DNA of 64,000 bases from Azospirillum brasilense (GCF_001315015.1 NZ_CP012914.1:1240001-1304000); one strand, 5' to 3'; counted from the first letter of the stretch, positions 7,969 through 17,341 are shown. Made by a program: numbers and translations. The notes: generated from the sequence alone by a model not told the origin.

Positions 7969-8937
7969 TCAGTACACCTCCGGCACCCAGTTCTGCTTGG
8001 ACTTCTTCGGCCGCTTGTAGCCGTCGTCGCTCTGCCGCGGCGGCAGGTCCAGCTCGACCGGGGCGATGTCCTGGTAGGGGATCTGCTGCAGCAGATGGCT
8101 GATGCAGTTCAGCCGGGCCTTCTTCTTGTCGTCGGCGTCGACGATGTACCAGGGGGTCAGCTTCTTGTCGGTGTGCTCCAGCATGGCGTCCTTGGCCTTG
8201 GAGTACTCGACCCAGTGCTTGCGCGATTCGAGGTCCATCGGGCTCAGCTTCCAGCGCTTGATCGGGTTGCGCATCCGCTCGGTGAAGCGCTTCTCCTGCT
8301 CCTCGTCGCTGACCGAGAACCAGTATTTGATCAGGATGATGCCGGACTGGACCAGCATCTCCTCGAACAGCGGGCAGGCGCGCAGGAACTCCTGGTACTC
8401 CGCGTCGGTGCAGAAGCCCATGACATGCTCGACACCGGCGCGGTTGTACCAGCTCCGGTCGAACAGGACGATCTCACCCTTGGCGGGAAGCTGCGCCACG
8501 TAGCGTTGGAAATACCATTGCCCGCGCTCCTTCTCGGTCGGCGTGCCGAGCGCCACGATCCGGCAGACGCGGGGGTTGAGGCTTTCGGTGATGCGCTTGA
8601 TGACGCCGCCCTTGCCCGCCGCGTCGCGCCCCTCGAACAGCACGCAGACCTTCAGACCGTTGACCCGCACCCATTCCTGGAGCTTGATCAGCTCGAACTG
8701 CAGGCGGGCCAGCTCGTCGATGTATTTGACCTTCTTGCCGCCCTTCGCCGGCTTGCCGCCGCCGAGGCCGCGCCAGTGGGATTCGATGGCCGCGACCTCC
8801 TTGGCGTCGCGCAGCACCTCGCCGCCGGTGGCCGGCACACCGAGCCCGAGGTCCTTCAGCTTCAGCGCCTTGCGCTTCTTACGCGGCGTCTCCTCTGCCC
8901 CGGCCCCGGCCCCGGCACCCGTCTTGACCTCGTCCAT
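7969..8937 (-). CDS. ppk2: Polyphosphate kinase 2 (PPK2), class I-like
   Basis: Cytosolic PPK2, 322 aa, transferring phosphate between polyphosphate and nucleoside diphosphates. Walker A FEGRDAAGKGG and the Walker B-like FDRSWYNRAGVEHVMGF are intact, followed by the RNPIKRWKLSPMD lid region. It resembles the Pseudomonas PPK2 of about 300-350 aa that makes GTP or ATP from polyphosphate. The ATG at 8937 is preferred over the TTG at 8970, which lacks a ribosome binding site. The N-terminal 45 residues are low-complexity and charged. A second, shorter PPK2 gene lies just upstream on the same strand. Confidence 0.93.
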   Translation of the reverse strand: MDEVKTGAGAGAGAEETPRKKRKALKLKDLGLGVPATGGEVLRDAKEVAAIESHWRGLGGGKPAKGGKKVKYIDELARLQFELIKLQEWVRVNGLKVCVLFEGRDAAGKGGVIKRITESLNPRVCRIVALGTPTEKERGQWYFQRYVAQLPAKGEIVLFDRSWYNRAGVEHVMGFCTDAEYQEFLRACPLFEEMLVQSGIILIKYWFSVSDEEQEKRFTERMRNPIKRWKLSPMDLESRKHWVEYSKAKDAMLEHTDKKLTPWYIVDADDKKKARLNCISHLLQQIPYQDIAPVELDLPPRQSDDGYKRPKKSKQNWVPEVY

Positions 8938-9053
8938 CGAACACACCCTGCTTATTGTTGTCCCCGCCAACCAACGCTAGGAGATGACGGCGCGTCAGGC
9001 AACCGCCCGCGCGCCCACCGCGACGAAGTGACCGAGGCCAGGAGCGCCGGCGG

Positions 9054-9881
9054 TCAGTCCTTTTCCTTCGCGTCGAAGGTTAGGTGGACGCCCAGGACCT
9101 CCGCGGCGATCCGGGCGACGGTCAGGTCGATGGGCGGCGGGGCGACGTTGACGCCGCGGCTCAGCGCCTCCGTCACGATCTCCATCACCTTCAGGCGGGC
9201 GTGCCATTTGGAGTTGGCGGGAACCGCCTGCCAGGGCGCCGTCTCGGTCGAGGTCTTGTCGAACATCGCCTCGATGGCCTTGCTGTAGTCGTCCCAGCGG
9301 GCGCGGTTGCGCAGATCCTCCTCGGTCAGCTTCCAGCGCTTGTAGGGGTTGCTCAGCCGTTCGCGGAAGCGGTTGAGCTGTTCGTCGGGCGTGATGTGCA
9401 TGAAGATCTTGATGATGCGGGCCCCATCGTCGGTCAGCATCTTCTCGAACTGGTTGATCTCGTCATAGGCGCGCTTCCACTGCTCCTTGTCGGCGAAGCC
9501 CTCCACCCGCTCCACCAGCACGCGGCCGTACCAGGAGCGGTCGAAGATGGCAAAGGTGCCGGGGGCGGGCAGCTTGGTCCAGAAGCGGTAGAGGTAGTGC
9601 TTGCCCTGTTCGTCCGCCGCCGGGGCGCCGATCGGCCAGACGTGGAAGCCGCGGGGGTCGAGCGGTTCGGTCAGGCGGCGGATGCAACCGCCCTTGCCGG
9701 CGGCGTCCCAGCCCTCGAACACCAGGATGGCCCGGCGCTTCTCGTGCCAATAGGTCTGCTGGATGTGCAGCAGGTCCTTCTGCAATTTGGCGAGGCGGCG
9801 TTCGTAGTCGTCCTTGCTGCCGATGCCCTCCGCCGTCATATCGAGCTTGTCGAGACGGATCTTGCCGTTTCCGTTGCCCAT
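9054..9881 (-). CDS. Polyphosphate kinase 2 family protein (second copy)
   Basis: PPK2-family phosphotransferase, 275 aa, with Walker A FEGWDAAGKGG, the catalytic FDRSWYGRVLVERVEGF and the lid SNPYKRWKLTEED. It differs from its neighbour in the P-loop (GWD rather than GRD) and in length, so the two are probably different PPK2 classes with different nucleotide preference (ADP/GDP against AMP). The sequence alone does not settle which is which. ATG 9881 has AAAGG 8 bases upstream; the frame is open farther, but that part carries no family sequence. It is transcribed towards the first ppk2 gene, 116 bases away, so the two may share an mRNA. Confidence 0.92.
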   Translation of the reverse strand: MGNGNGKIRLDKLDMTAEGIGSKDDYERRLAKLQKDLLHIQQTYWHEKRRAILVFEGWDAAGKGGCIRRLTEPLDPRGFHVWPIGAPAADEQGKHYLYRFWTKLPAPGTFAIFDRSWYGRVLVERVEGFADKEQWKRAYDEINQFEKMLTDDGARIIKIFMHITPDEQLNRFRERLSNPYKRWKLTEEDLRNRARWDDYSKAIEAMFDKTSTETAPWQAVPANSKWHARLKVMEIVTEALSRGVNVAPPPIDLTVARIAAEVLGVHLTFDAKEKD

Positions 9882-10125
9882 GCACGCACCTTTCGAAATG
9901 TCTGGCCCAAGTGTTTTGGCCCAAGTGTCAGGTTTCGGAACCTTCGCGCTTCGCAGGGGTTGAGCGCGTGCGCCCCGCAGGGCGCGCGTTGCAACCTCGC
10001 GATGGTCCTTCCGGTGATGGTCCTTCGGCCGGTGACGGTCGTCCGGACGATCCACGGGGGGCGCCACGCTTGTCAACCAGCGGCGACCGGCTGGCGTGCC
10101 GCTGCCGACCAGGAGGATTTCCCCG

Positions 10126-13100
10126 ATGGCCACCGCCGGACCGCGAATCTACAACCTGTTTCCCACGCTCGTCGGCCCGATGCGCGACTGGGCCGGGCAT
10201 CTGCCCCGCATCCAGGGCATGGGCTTCGACTGGCTGTTCCTGAACCCGATCCATTACCCCGGTTTCTCCGGCAGCCTCTACGCCGTGAAGGATTATTACC
10301 GGCTGCACGACCGCATCCAGGGCGGCGCGCCGGAGCATCCGGACGAGCTGCTGCGCGGCTTCATCGCCGAGGCGGGGCGGCACGGACAGTCGGTCATGCT
10401 GGACCTCGTCATCAACCACACCGCCAAGGACGCGATCCTGGTGGGCGAGCATCCGGACTGGTACCGGCGCGACGCCAACGGCGACCTCTACAGCCCGCGC
10501 GCCGTCGACCCGGTGGACCCGACGCGGGTGACCGTCTGGGGCGACCTCGCCATGCTCGACTACGAGCGGGCGGATGTGCGGGCCGGGCTGACGGACTATT
10601 GGACGCGCTACCTGCGCCATTTCATCGGGCTGGGGGTGAAAGGCTTCCGCTGCGACGCCGCCTACCAGATCCCGGCGGAGGTGTGGAAGACGCTCATCGA
10701 CCGCTCCCGCGAGGTCGATCCCGAGGTGAAATTCTTCGCCGAGACGCTGGGCTGCACGGTGGAACAGGTGCGCGACCTCTGCGGAGCGGGTTTCGACTTC
10801 CTGTTCAACAGCGCCAAATGGTGGGACTTCAAATCCGACTGGCTGCTCGACCAGTATGACGAGTTCCGCTGGATCGCCCCCTCCATCGCCTTCCCGGAAA
10901 GCCACGACACCGACCGTCTGGCGGCGGAGGTCGGCAGCCAGGACACCGAACGGCTGGCCGCCCAGCTGAAGATGCACTACCTGTTCGCCGCCTCCTTCTC
11001 AACCGGCGTGATGATGCCGGTGGGGTACGAGTACGGCTTCACCCGGAAGCTGGACGTGGTGAACACCACGCCGGACGATTGGGAGGACCCGAAGCTCGAC
11101 CTGACCGGCTTCATCGGGGCGGTCAACGCCATGAAGGCGGACAGCCCGGCGCTGAACGTCGAAGGGCCGCAGCGGCGCGTCACCTCTCCCCACAATCCGG
11201 TGATCGGGCTGATCCGCGACACCGGCGGCTGGGCCAACGGGAGCGGAGAGGGTTGCAACGTCCTGCTCATCAACCCGGACGAGAACCAGCCGCACGCCAT
11301 CGACCCCGGCCCGCTGCTGGCCAGCACCGGCGGCGGCTTCGCCGACTTCGAGGACGTGACCCCGGAGGCCGAGCCGCTGCCCTTCGAGCCGGGCCGCGAC
11401 CTGCGCCTGCGTCCGCTGGAGATGCGCGTCTTCCGCGCCCGCCCGGCGCAGAGCCGCCCCATCGAGCTGAACCATCTGGGCGAGCGCGGGGCGGAACACG
11501 ACGCCGGCACCCGCGCCTGGATGGACGAGCTGGCCTCCCGCCGAGTCACCATCGAGAACGTCTATCCGGAGCTGGACGGCGGGCGCTTCCCGGTCAAGCG
11601 GGTGGTCGGCGACGTGATGGAGGTGTGGGCCGACATCTACACCGATGGCACCTTCGTCCTCGGCGCCGCCGTCACCTACCGCCCGGTCGACGAGGAGGAA
11701 TGGCGTGAGGTGCCCATGACCTTCGTCGACAACGACCGCTGGGTGGGCAAGCTGCCGCTGACCCGCAACACGCGCTACCAATACAGCATCCTGGCGTGGC
11801 GCGACGTCTGGGAGAGCTGGCGCGCCGACTTCAAGAAGAAGCACGACGTCGGGATGGACGTGAGCCTGGAACTGATCGAGGGCCGCCGCTTCGTCGAGCA
11901 CGCGGTCGGGCAGAATGAAGGCGAGGGCCGCGCCGTGCTGGAGCGGGTGGTCGAGCGGATGACCAGCCTCCATGGGCCGGAGCTGATCGCCTACGCCCTG
12001 TCGGACGAACCGCGCCACGCCATGGCGAAATACGGCGAGCGGCAGTATCTGTCCCGCTACGGCTGCGACCTGGAGGTCTATGTGGACCGCACCGCGGCCC
12101 GCTACTCCGCGTGGTTCGAGATCTTCCCGCGCTCGGCCTCCCCGGACCCGTCGCGGCCCGGCACCTTCGACGACGTGTCGACCATGCTGCCCTTCATCCG
12201 GGGCATGGGCTTCGACGTGCTGTATTTCCCGCCGATCCACCCGATCGGGCGCAGCTTCCGCAAGGGACGCAACAACACGCTGAACCCCGGCCCGAACGAT
12301 CCCGGCGTGCCCTACGCCATCGGCGCCACGGAGGGCGGGCACGCCGACATCGACCCGATGATCGGCGACTTCGAGGGCTTCCGCCGGCTGGTCAAGGAGG
12401 CGCGGCGGCACGGGATCGAGATCGCGCTGGACTTCGCCGTCCAGTGCTCCCCCGACCATCCCTGGATCAAGTCGCACCCGCAGTGGTTTTACTGGCGCCC
12501 CGACGGCACGATCCGCTACGCCGAGAACCCGCCGAAGAAGTACCAGGACATCGTCAACGTCAGCTTCTACCGCGAGGCCTACCCGGACCTGTGGTACGCG
12601 CTGCGCGACGTGGTGCTGTTCTGGTGCGACGAGGGGGTGCGCATCTTCCGCGTCGACAACCCGCACACCAAGCCCTTCCCCTTCTGGGAATGGATGATCC
12701 GCGAGGTGCAGGACCGCTTCCCCGACGCGCTGTTCCTTGCCGAAGCCTTCACCCGGCCCAAGCTGATGCGGCGGCTGGCGAAGATCGGCTTCACCCAGTC
12801 CTACAGCTACTTCACGTGGCGCAACACCAAGGCGGAGCTGACCGAGTATCTGACGGAGCTGACCCAGGGCGAGTCCAAGGACTACATGCAGCCCAACTTC
12901 TTCGCCAACACGCCGGACATCCTGCCGCCGATTCTGGTCCATGGCGGGCGGCCGGCGCACATGATGCGCGCCGTGCTGGCCGGGACCTTGTCGGGCGTCT
13001 ACGGCCTCTACGCCCCGTATTTCGTCTGCGAGGCCGATCCCTATCCGGGTAAGGAGGAGTACAACCACTCCGAAAAATACGAGATCCGGCACTGGAACTG

Positions 13101-13473
13101 GAACAAACCCGGCAACATCGTCGATTACGTGACGCGGCTGAACAGGATCCGTGCGGAGAACCCGGCGCTTCATAAGTTCACGAACCTGAAATTCTACAAC
13201 GCCTACGACGACAACATCCTGCTCTACGGCAAGATGACCGAGAGCAAGGACAACGTCATCCTGATCGCTGTGAACCTCGACCCGCACAACGGCCATGGCG
13301 GCACCATCGAGGTTCCGCTGTGGGAGCTGGGGCTGGACGACGGCGCGCATGTCCAGGTGGAGGACCTGTTCACCGGCCAGCGCTTCACCTGGATCGGCAA
13401 GTTCCAGCATGTCTGGCTGGACCCGCAGCAGAACCCGGCGGCGATCTGGCGCATCCGTCCGCCAGGGCGGTAA
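10126..13473 (+). CDS. glgE: GlgE maltosyltransferase with an extra N-terminal alpha-amylase domain
   Basis: A protein of 1115 aa made of two GH13 enzymes. Residues 1 to about 440 form an alpha-amylase-like domain with its own triad: nucleophile in GFRCDAA, acid in FFAETLG, third Asp in PESHDTD. From about 475 onward the protein is GlgE (alpha-1,4-glucan:maltose-1-phosphate maltosyltransferase), with the GlgE N-terminal domain, nucleophile in FRVDNPHTKP and acid in LAEAFTRPK. GlgE lengthens alpha-glucan from maltose 1-phosphate. ATG 10126 has AGGAGGA 8 bases upstream. No treS, pep2 or glgB lies in the window, so the source of maltose 1-phosphate must be elsewhere. The neighbouring ppk2 genes suggest a storage theme. 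Confidence 0.92.
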   Translation: MATAGPRIYNLFPTLVGPMRDWAGHLPRIQGMGFDWLFLNPIHYPGFSGSLYAVKDYYRLHDRIQGGAPEHPDELLRGFIAEAGRHGQSVMLDLVINHTAKDAILVGEHPDWYRRDANGDLYSPRAVDPVDPTRVTVWGDLAMLDYERADVRAGLTDYWTRYLRHFIGLGVKGFRCDAAYQIPAEVWKTLIDRSREVDPEVKFFAETLGCTVEQVRDLCGAGFDFLFNSAKWWDFKSDWLLDQYDEFRWIAPSIAFPESHDTDRLAAEVGSQDTERLAAQLKMHYLFAASFSTGVMMPVGYEYGFTRKLDVVNTTPDDWEDPKLDLTGFIGAVNAMKADSPALNVEGPQRRVTSPHNPVIGLIRDTGGWANGSGEGCNVLLINPDENQPHAIDPGPLLASTGGGFADFEDVTPEAEPLPFEPGRDLRLRPLEMRVFRARPAQSRPIELNHLGERGAEHDAGTRAWMDELASRRVTIENVYPELDGGRFPVKRVVGDVMEVWADIYTDGTFVLGAAVTYRPVDEEEWREVPMTFVDNDRWVGKLPLTRNTRYQYSILAWRDVWESWRADFKKKHDVGMDVSLELIEGRRFVEHAVGQNEGEGRAVLERVVERMTSLHGPELIAYALSDEPRHAMAKYGERQYLSRYGCDLEVYVDRTAARYSAWFEIFPRSASPDPSRPGTFDDVSTMLPFIRGMGFDVLYFPPIHPIGRSFRKGRNNTLNPGPNDPGVPYAIGATEGGHADIDPMIGDFEGFRRLVKEARRHGIEIALDFAVQCSPDHPWIKSHPQWFYWRPDGTIRYAENPPKKYQDIVNVSFYREAYPDLWYALRDVVLFWCDEGVRIFRVDNPHTKPFPFWEWMIREVQDRFPDALFLAEAFTRPKLMRRLAKIGFTQSYSYFTWRNTKAELTEYLTELTQGESKDYMQPNFFANTPDILPPILVHGGRPAHMMRAVLAGTLSGVYGLYAPYFVCEADPYPGKEEYNHSEKYEIRHWNWNKPGNIVDYVTRLNRIRAENPALHKFTNLKFYNAYDDNILLYGKMTESKDNVILIAVNLDPHNGHGGTIEVPLWELGLDDGAHVQVEDLFTGQRFTWIGKFQHVWLDPQQNPAAIWRIRPPGR

Positions 13474-13490
13474 GGGAAGGGGAGCGTAGG

Positions 13491-13573
13491 GGCCCCACCC
13501 AAACCCTCCCCCGCTTTGCAGGGGAGGGCTTAACTCCTCCCCCTGCGCAGCGGGGGAGGTCGGGAGGGGGGCT
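13491..13573. repeat. GC-rich dispersed palindromic repeat
   Basis: Two hairpin modules in tandem: CCTCCCC..GGGGAGG at about 13505-13528 and CTCCTCCCCC..GGGGGAGG at about 13534-13559. Partly complementary outer arms (CCCCACCC at the left, GGGAGGGGGG at the right) could close the whole element. It starts 18 bases after the glgE stop codon, so it could end or stabilise that transcript. It shares its core with the copies near 2283, 40210 and 54555. Confidence 0.75.
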
Positions 13574-13653
13574 CGTAGCAACCACTCCCCGCACCACCAC
13601 CACACCGAAACTCTGGCATTCCCGCCCAACCCAAGCTAGAACCCGGCCGGTCC

Positions 13654-13977
13654 GTGACGGTTCTTCCTGGCGGGGGATGGGTGCAGTACCGGCTCGACGA
13701 CGAGGCGTCCCTGTGTTCGATCGACATCCTGGCTCAGGCGGTCGAGCGCATCTGCGTCAAAGGCGTGCTGGAGCTGCGCATGCTGCGCAACGCGCTCCGC
13801 GAGGCCGCCACCAGCCCGACCCCCGACGCGGTCAAGTTTGCCTTCGCCATGTTCTCGCGGGTGGACGGCGACTACCGCCGCCTGATCGCGCACGAGGCGC
13901 TGAACCTTGCGACCGAGCAAAGGGGGCGTTACGCCGCCCCACGGCCGCGGGCGGTGCGCCGCCCGCGGATGCTGTAG
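13654..13977 (+). CDS. Hypothetical protein
   Basis: Small soluble protein of about 107 aa with no family I recognise. It is mostly alpha-helical by composition (ERICVKGVLELRMLRNALREA), with a basic, Pro/Arg-rich tail that might bind nucleic acid. GTG 13654 opens the frame; GTG 13681, just after GGGGGA, is an equally good start and gives 98 aa. Codon third positions are strongly G/C as in neighbouring genes, which supports real coding. It converges with the EAL gene, five bases away. Confidence 0.6.
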   Translation: MTVLPGGGWVQYRLDDEASLCSIDILAQAVERICVKGVLELRMLRNALREAATSPTPDAVKFAFAMFSRVDGDYRRLIAHEALNLATEQRGRYAAPRPRAVRRPRML

Positions 13978-13982
13978 CCCGC

Positions 13983-14765
13983 TCAGGCCATCGCCGGCGC
14001 GAAGTCCATGGTGGGCGCCACCAGCGTCTCGACCGCCGGGCGGGCGAACAGGTAGCCCTGCATCAGCGTGATTCCCAGATCGCGCAGCGCCTTTGCCTCG
14101 CCGGGCGTCTCGATGCCCTCGGCCACCGGGGTGATCCCCAGATCGCGGCACACGGTGAGGATCGCGCTGACGATGCTGCGGCGGGCGCGGTCGGTGTCGA
14201 TGGAGCGGGTCAGCTCCATATCCAGCTTGATGATGTCCGGCTGAAACTCGGCGAGCAGGTTCAGGCCGGAGTAGCCCGATCCGAAATCGTCGATGGCGGT
14301 GTGGAAGCCCTGACGCTTGTATTCGGTGAAGATCGACTTCAGGTGCGCGCCGTCGACGACCCGCTCGTTCTCCGTCACCTCGAAGATGATGCGCTCCGGC
14401 GGGAAGCCGGTGCGCTTGGCGGCGGCGAGCGTGGCGCGGATGCAGGCTTCGGGCTGATAGACGGCGTTGGGCAGGAAGTTGATCGACAGCCGGGTGTCGG
14501 GCTGTTGGCCCAGGCCGAGACTGGCGGCCAATTCGATGGCCTTGACCCGACAGGCCTGGTCGAAGGCGTAGCGGTTGGCCTCAGTCACCTGGCCCAGCAC
14601 CCAGCCGGCCCCCTGGCCGTCGAGGCCGCGCACCAGCGCCTCGTGCGCCCACGGCTGCCCACCGCCGACATCGACGATCGGCTGGAAAGCCATGGTGAAA
14701 TCGAACCCCAAACCCTCGGTGCACTGCCCGCCGCACCCGCCGCCCTTGATCCGCTCCGCCGTCAT
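13983..14765 (-). CDS. EAL-domain cyclic-di-GMP phosphodiesterase
   Basis: Stand-alone EAL domain of 260 aa that should hydrolyse c-di-GMP to pGpG in the cytosol. All key positions are present: the Glu of HEALVRG, the Asn in NFLPN, the Glu in FEVTEN, IDDFGSGYSGL, the Lys in IKLD, the Glu in AEGIET, and QGYLFARP, so an active enzyme is expected. A short N-terminal segment has two close cysteines (C-x3-C after a Gly-rich stretch), which might sense metal or redox. There is no attached PAS, REC or GGDEF domain. A good promoter lies 37 bases upstream. Confidence 0.92.
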   Translation of the reverse strand: MTAERIKGGGCGGQCTEGLGFDFTMAFQPIVDVGGGQPWAHEALVRGLDGQGAGWVLGQVTEANRYAFDQACRVKAIELAASLGLGQQPDTRLSINFLPNAVYQPEACIRATLAAAKRTGFPPERIIFEVTENERVVDGAHLKSIFTEYKRQGFHTAIDDFGSGYSGLNLLAEFQPDIIKLDMELTRSIDTDRARRSIVSAILTVCRDLGITPVAEGIETPGEAKALRDLGITLMQGYLFARPAVETLVAPTMDFAPAMA

Positions 14766-14801
14766 GCCCGTTTCTCTCTTGGGGTGATTCTATGTTAATT
14801 C

Positions 14802-14830
14802 ATTATAGTGCGTATATTGTCTCAAATTAA
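14802..14830 (-). promoter_or_regulatory. sigma70-type promoter of the EAL gene
   Basis: On the minus strand the region holds a perfect TATAAT (14802-14807) 17 bases after TTAATT (14825-14830), with an A/T-rich setting that stands out in this GC-rich DNA. It sits 37 bases before the EAL-gene ATG. The -10 is strong, the -35 weak. Confidence 0.6.
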
Positions 14831-14894
14831 TTCGACGCAAGGTGTGACATCGGGCCTGGAAAAAGGGTCTATGACGTTACTACTCCGTTCTTCG

Positions 14895-17213
14895 TTATTC
14901 GGCGGCGGCTTTATTACGCGCCTGAATCGCGGCCCATACGGACAGCGGGGTCGCCGGCATGTCGATGTGCTCGATTCCATAGTCCGAGAGCGCGTCCACG
15001 AGGGCGTTGATGACCGCGGGCGGCGCGCCGATGGCCCCAGCCTCACCGGCGCCCTTCATCCCAAGCGCGTTGGTGGTGCTGGGCACGCAGTTCAGCTTGA
15101 TGCGGATGTCCGGCACATCCACCGCACGCGGCATCTGGTAGTCCATGAAGGAGCCGCTGAGCAGCTGGCCGCTGTCCGGGTCGAACACCACCCGCTCCTG
15201 GAGCGCCTGCCCGATGCCCTGGGCGACGCCGCCATGGACCTGCCCCATGACCAGCAGTGGGTTCACCACCGTGCCGAAATCGTCCACGACGGTGTAGCCG
15301 ACGACCTCGACCACCCCGGTGTCGGGATCGACCTCGACCTCCGCCACGTGGCAGCCGTTGGGGAAGGTGTTGGCCGGCGGCGTCCAGCGGGCCACCTCGG
15401 TGAAGGCGATGGGGCCTTGCGCGGCGGCCTTGGCGGCCACCTCCTTGAAGGAGACGCTGCGATCGGTGCCGACGACGCTGAAGCGGCCCTCGACGAACTC
15501 GACGTCCACCGCGGCGGTCTCCAGCAGGTCGGCGGCCACCTCGGTCGCCTTGGTCACCACGCGCGCCGCACCCTCGGCCAGCGCCGCCCCGCCCACCGGG
15601 ACGGAACGGGAGCCGCCGGTACCGGCGCCCCAGGCGACGCGGTCGGTGTCGCCCTGAATCACCTCGACATCCTCCGGCGGGACGCCCAGCCGGTCGGCGA
15701 TGATCTGCTTGTAGGCGGTCTCGTGGCCCTGGCCGTTGGTCTGGGTGCCGATCATCAGGACGATGCGCCCGTCGCCGTTGACCTGCACCGTGGCCTGCTC
15801 CGCGCCGCCGCCCGCGCAGGCCTCGATGTAGGTGGCGATCCCGGCCCCGCGCAGCTTCCCGCGGGCCTTCGCCGCCGCCTTGCGGGCGGGCAGGCCGGCG
15901 TGGTCGGACAGCTCCAGCCCGTCGCGCAGATTCTGCTCGAATTCGCCGGTGTCGTAGGTCTGGCCCATCGGCGTGGCGTAGGGCATGGTGGTCGGCGGGA
16001 TGAAGTTGCGCCGCCGGATCTCCGCCGGGCCGAGGCCGGTGACGCGCCCGGCGTGGTCGATCAACCGCTCCAGCAGATAGGCCGCCTCCGGCCGGCCGGC
16101 GCCGCGGTAGGCGTCCACCGGCTGGGTGTTGGTGAAAACGCCCTTCACCCGCACATAGACCGCCGGCGTGGTGTAGGAGCCGACGAGCATCGCCGACCCG
16201 GCGTCGGTCGGGATGAAGGGGCCGTAGTTCGACAGGTAGGCCCCCAGATTGGCGACCGTGTCCACCCGCAGCCCGAGGAAGCGCCCGTCGCCGTCCAGCG
16301 CCAGTCGGGCCCGGCTGACATGGTCGCGCCCGTGGTCGTCGCTGAGGAAGCCCTCGGTCCGCTCCGCTGCCCATTTCACCGGCCGGTTCAGGCGGCGCGC
16401 GGCGAACAGGCAGACCATGTATTCCGGGTAGTTGAACAGCTTCATGCCGAAGCCGCCGCCGACGTCGGTGGTGATGACGCGGAATTTCGATTCCGGCAGG
16501 CCGAAGAGCTGGGCGAACTGCTTGCGCAGCCCGTGCACGCCCTGGCTGGTGACGTAGATGACCAGCCGGCCGGTCTCCGCCTCCACCGCGGCGAGGCAGG
16601 CGCGGCCCTCCATCGGGTTGGCGACGACGCGGTTGTTGACGATCTCCAGCTCCACCACGCGGGCGGCCTTGGCAATCGCCGACTCCACCGCGGCCTCCTC
16701 GCCCTGTTCCCAGTCGAAGCAGAGGTTGCCCGGCGCCTCGTCCCACACCTGCGGGCGGCCCGCTTCCAGAGCCTCCGCCGTGCCGGCGATGGCGGGCCGG
16801 TCGTCGTAATCGACCATCACCAGCTCTGCCGCGTCGCGGGCGGCGTCCAGCGTTTCGGCCACCACCACGGCGACCGGATCGCCGACATGGCGCACGCGTC
16901 CCTTGGCCAGCGCCGGGCGGGGCGGGGCGACGTAGGGGGAGCCGTCGCGCTGGGTCAGCGCTGCGGCGCAGGGGATCGGCTGGACACCGTCGGCCTCCAG
17001 GTCGGCGACGGTGAAGACGCCGAGCACCCCTGGCTGCGCCGCCGCGTCCGCCGCGTCGATTCCGCGGATGTCGGCGTGGGCGTGGGGGGAGCGCACGAAG
17101 ACCGCGAAGGTCTGGCCGGGAAGCGACACGTCGTCGGTGTAGCGCCCGCCGCCGGTCAGCAGGCGCGCGTCTTCGGTGCGGGGGACCGGCTGGCCGATGC
17201 CGAACTTCATCAT
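14895..17213 (-). CDS. Molybdopterin-binding subunit of a xanthine/CO-dehydrogenase-type enzyme (CoxL-like, form II)
   Basis: Large, molybdenum-cofactor subunit of the molybdenum hydroxylase family, 772 aa. The active-site loop reads AYRGAGR near residue 375, the form II signature, and not the AYxCSFR of true CO dehydrogenase, so CO oxidation is unlikely. Other family stretches are visible (GGGFGMK, GTQTNGQGH). ATG 17213 is preferred, with AGGAAAG about 9 bases upstream. The usual FAD (CoxM) and iron-sulfur (CoxS) subunits are not adjacent on either side, so they must lie elsewhere or the protein must use other partners. The substrate is unknown; aldehydes or N-heterocycles are typical of the family. 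Confidence 0.88.
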   Translation of the reverse strand: MMKFGIGQPVPRTEDARLLTGGGRYTDDVSLPGQTFAVFVRSPHAHADIRGIDAADAAAQPGVLGVFTVADLEADGVQPIPCAAALTQRDGSPYVAPPRPALAKGRVRHVGDPVAVVVAETLDAARDAAELVMVDYDDRPAIAGTAEALEAGRPQVWDEAPGNLCFDWEQGEEAAVESAIAKAARVVELEIVNNRVVANPMEGRACLAAVEAETGRLVIYVTSQGVHGLRKQFAQLFGLPESKFRVITTDVGGGFGMKLFNYPEYMVCLFAARRLNRPVKWAAERTEGFLSDDHGRDHVSRARLALDGDGRFLGLRVDTVANLGAYLSNYGPFIPTDAGSAMLVGSYTTPAVYVRVKGVFTNTQPVDAYRGAGRPEAAYLLERLIDHAGRVTGLGPAEIRRRNFIPPTTMPYATPMGQTYDTGEFEQNLRDGLELSDHAGLPARKAAAKARGKLRGAGIATYIEACAGGGAEQATVQVNGDGRIVLMIGTQTNGQGHETAYKQIIADRLGVPPEDVEVIQGDTDRVAWGAGTGGSRSVPVGGAALAEGAARVVTKATEVAADLLETAAVDVEFVEGRFSVVGTDRSVSFKEVAAKAAAQGPIAFTEVARWTPPANTFPNGCHVAEVEVDPDTGVVEVVGYTVVDDFGTVVNPLLVMGQVHGGVAQGIGQALQERVVFDPDSGQLLSGSFMDYQMPRAVDVPDIRIKLNCVPSTTNALGMKGAGEAGAIGAPPAVINALVDALSDYGIEHIDMPATPLSVWAAIQARNKAAAE

Positions 17214-17341
17214 GGGGCGGGGCTTTCCTATGGCGTGGAGAGACACCCGGAGAAGATAGGCGGAGCCTTGGCCGGCGAAAACCCTCGGTTGGGCATAAGC
17301 CGGCGGTGGCGTGGGGGCGCCGGGCCACCTATTCTTAGGCC

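Noticed and set aside
9882..10125. Small gene in the gap before glgE
   Set aside because: No start with a ribosome binding site and plausible codon use; the plus-strand frame is an extension of a shadow of the ppk2 gene.
10999..13629. Minus-strand open frame of 876 codons opposite glgE
   Set aside because: No recognisable domains and low-complexity composition; the plus-strand glgE has both catalytic sets.
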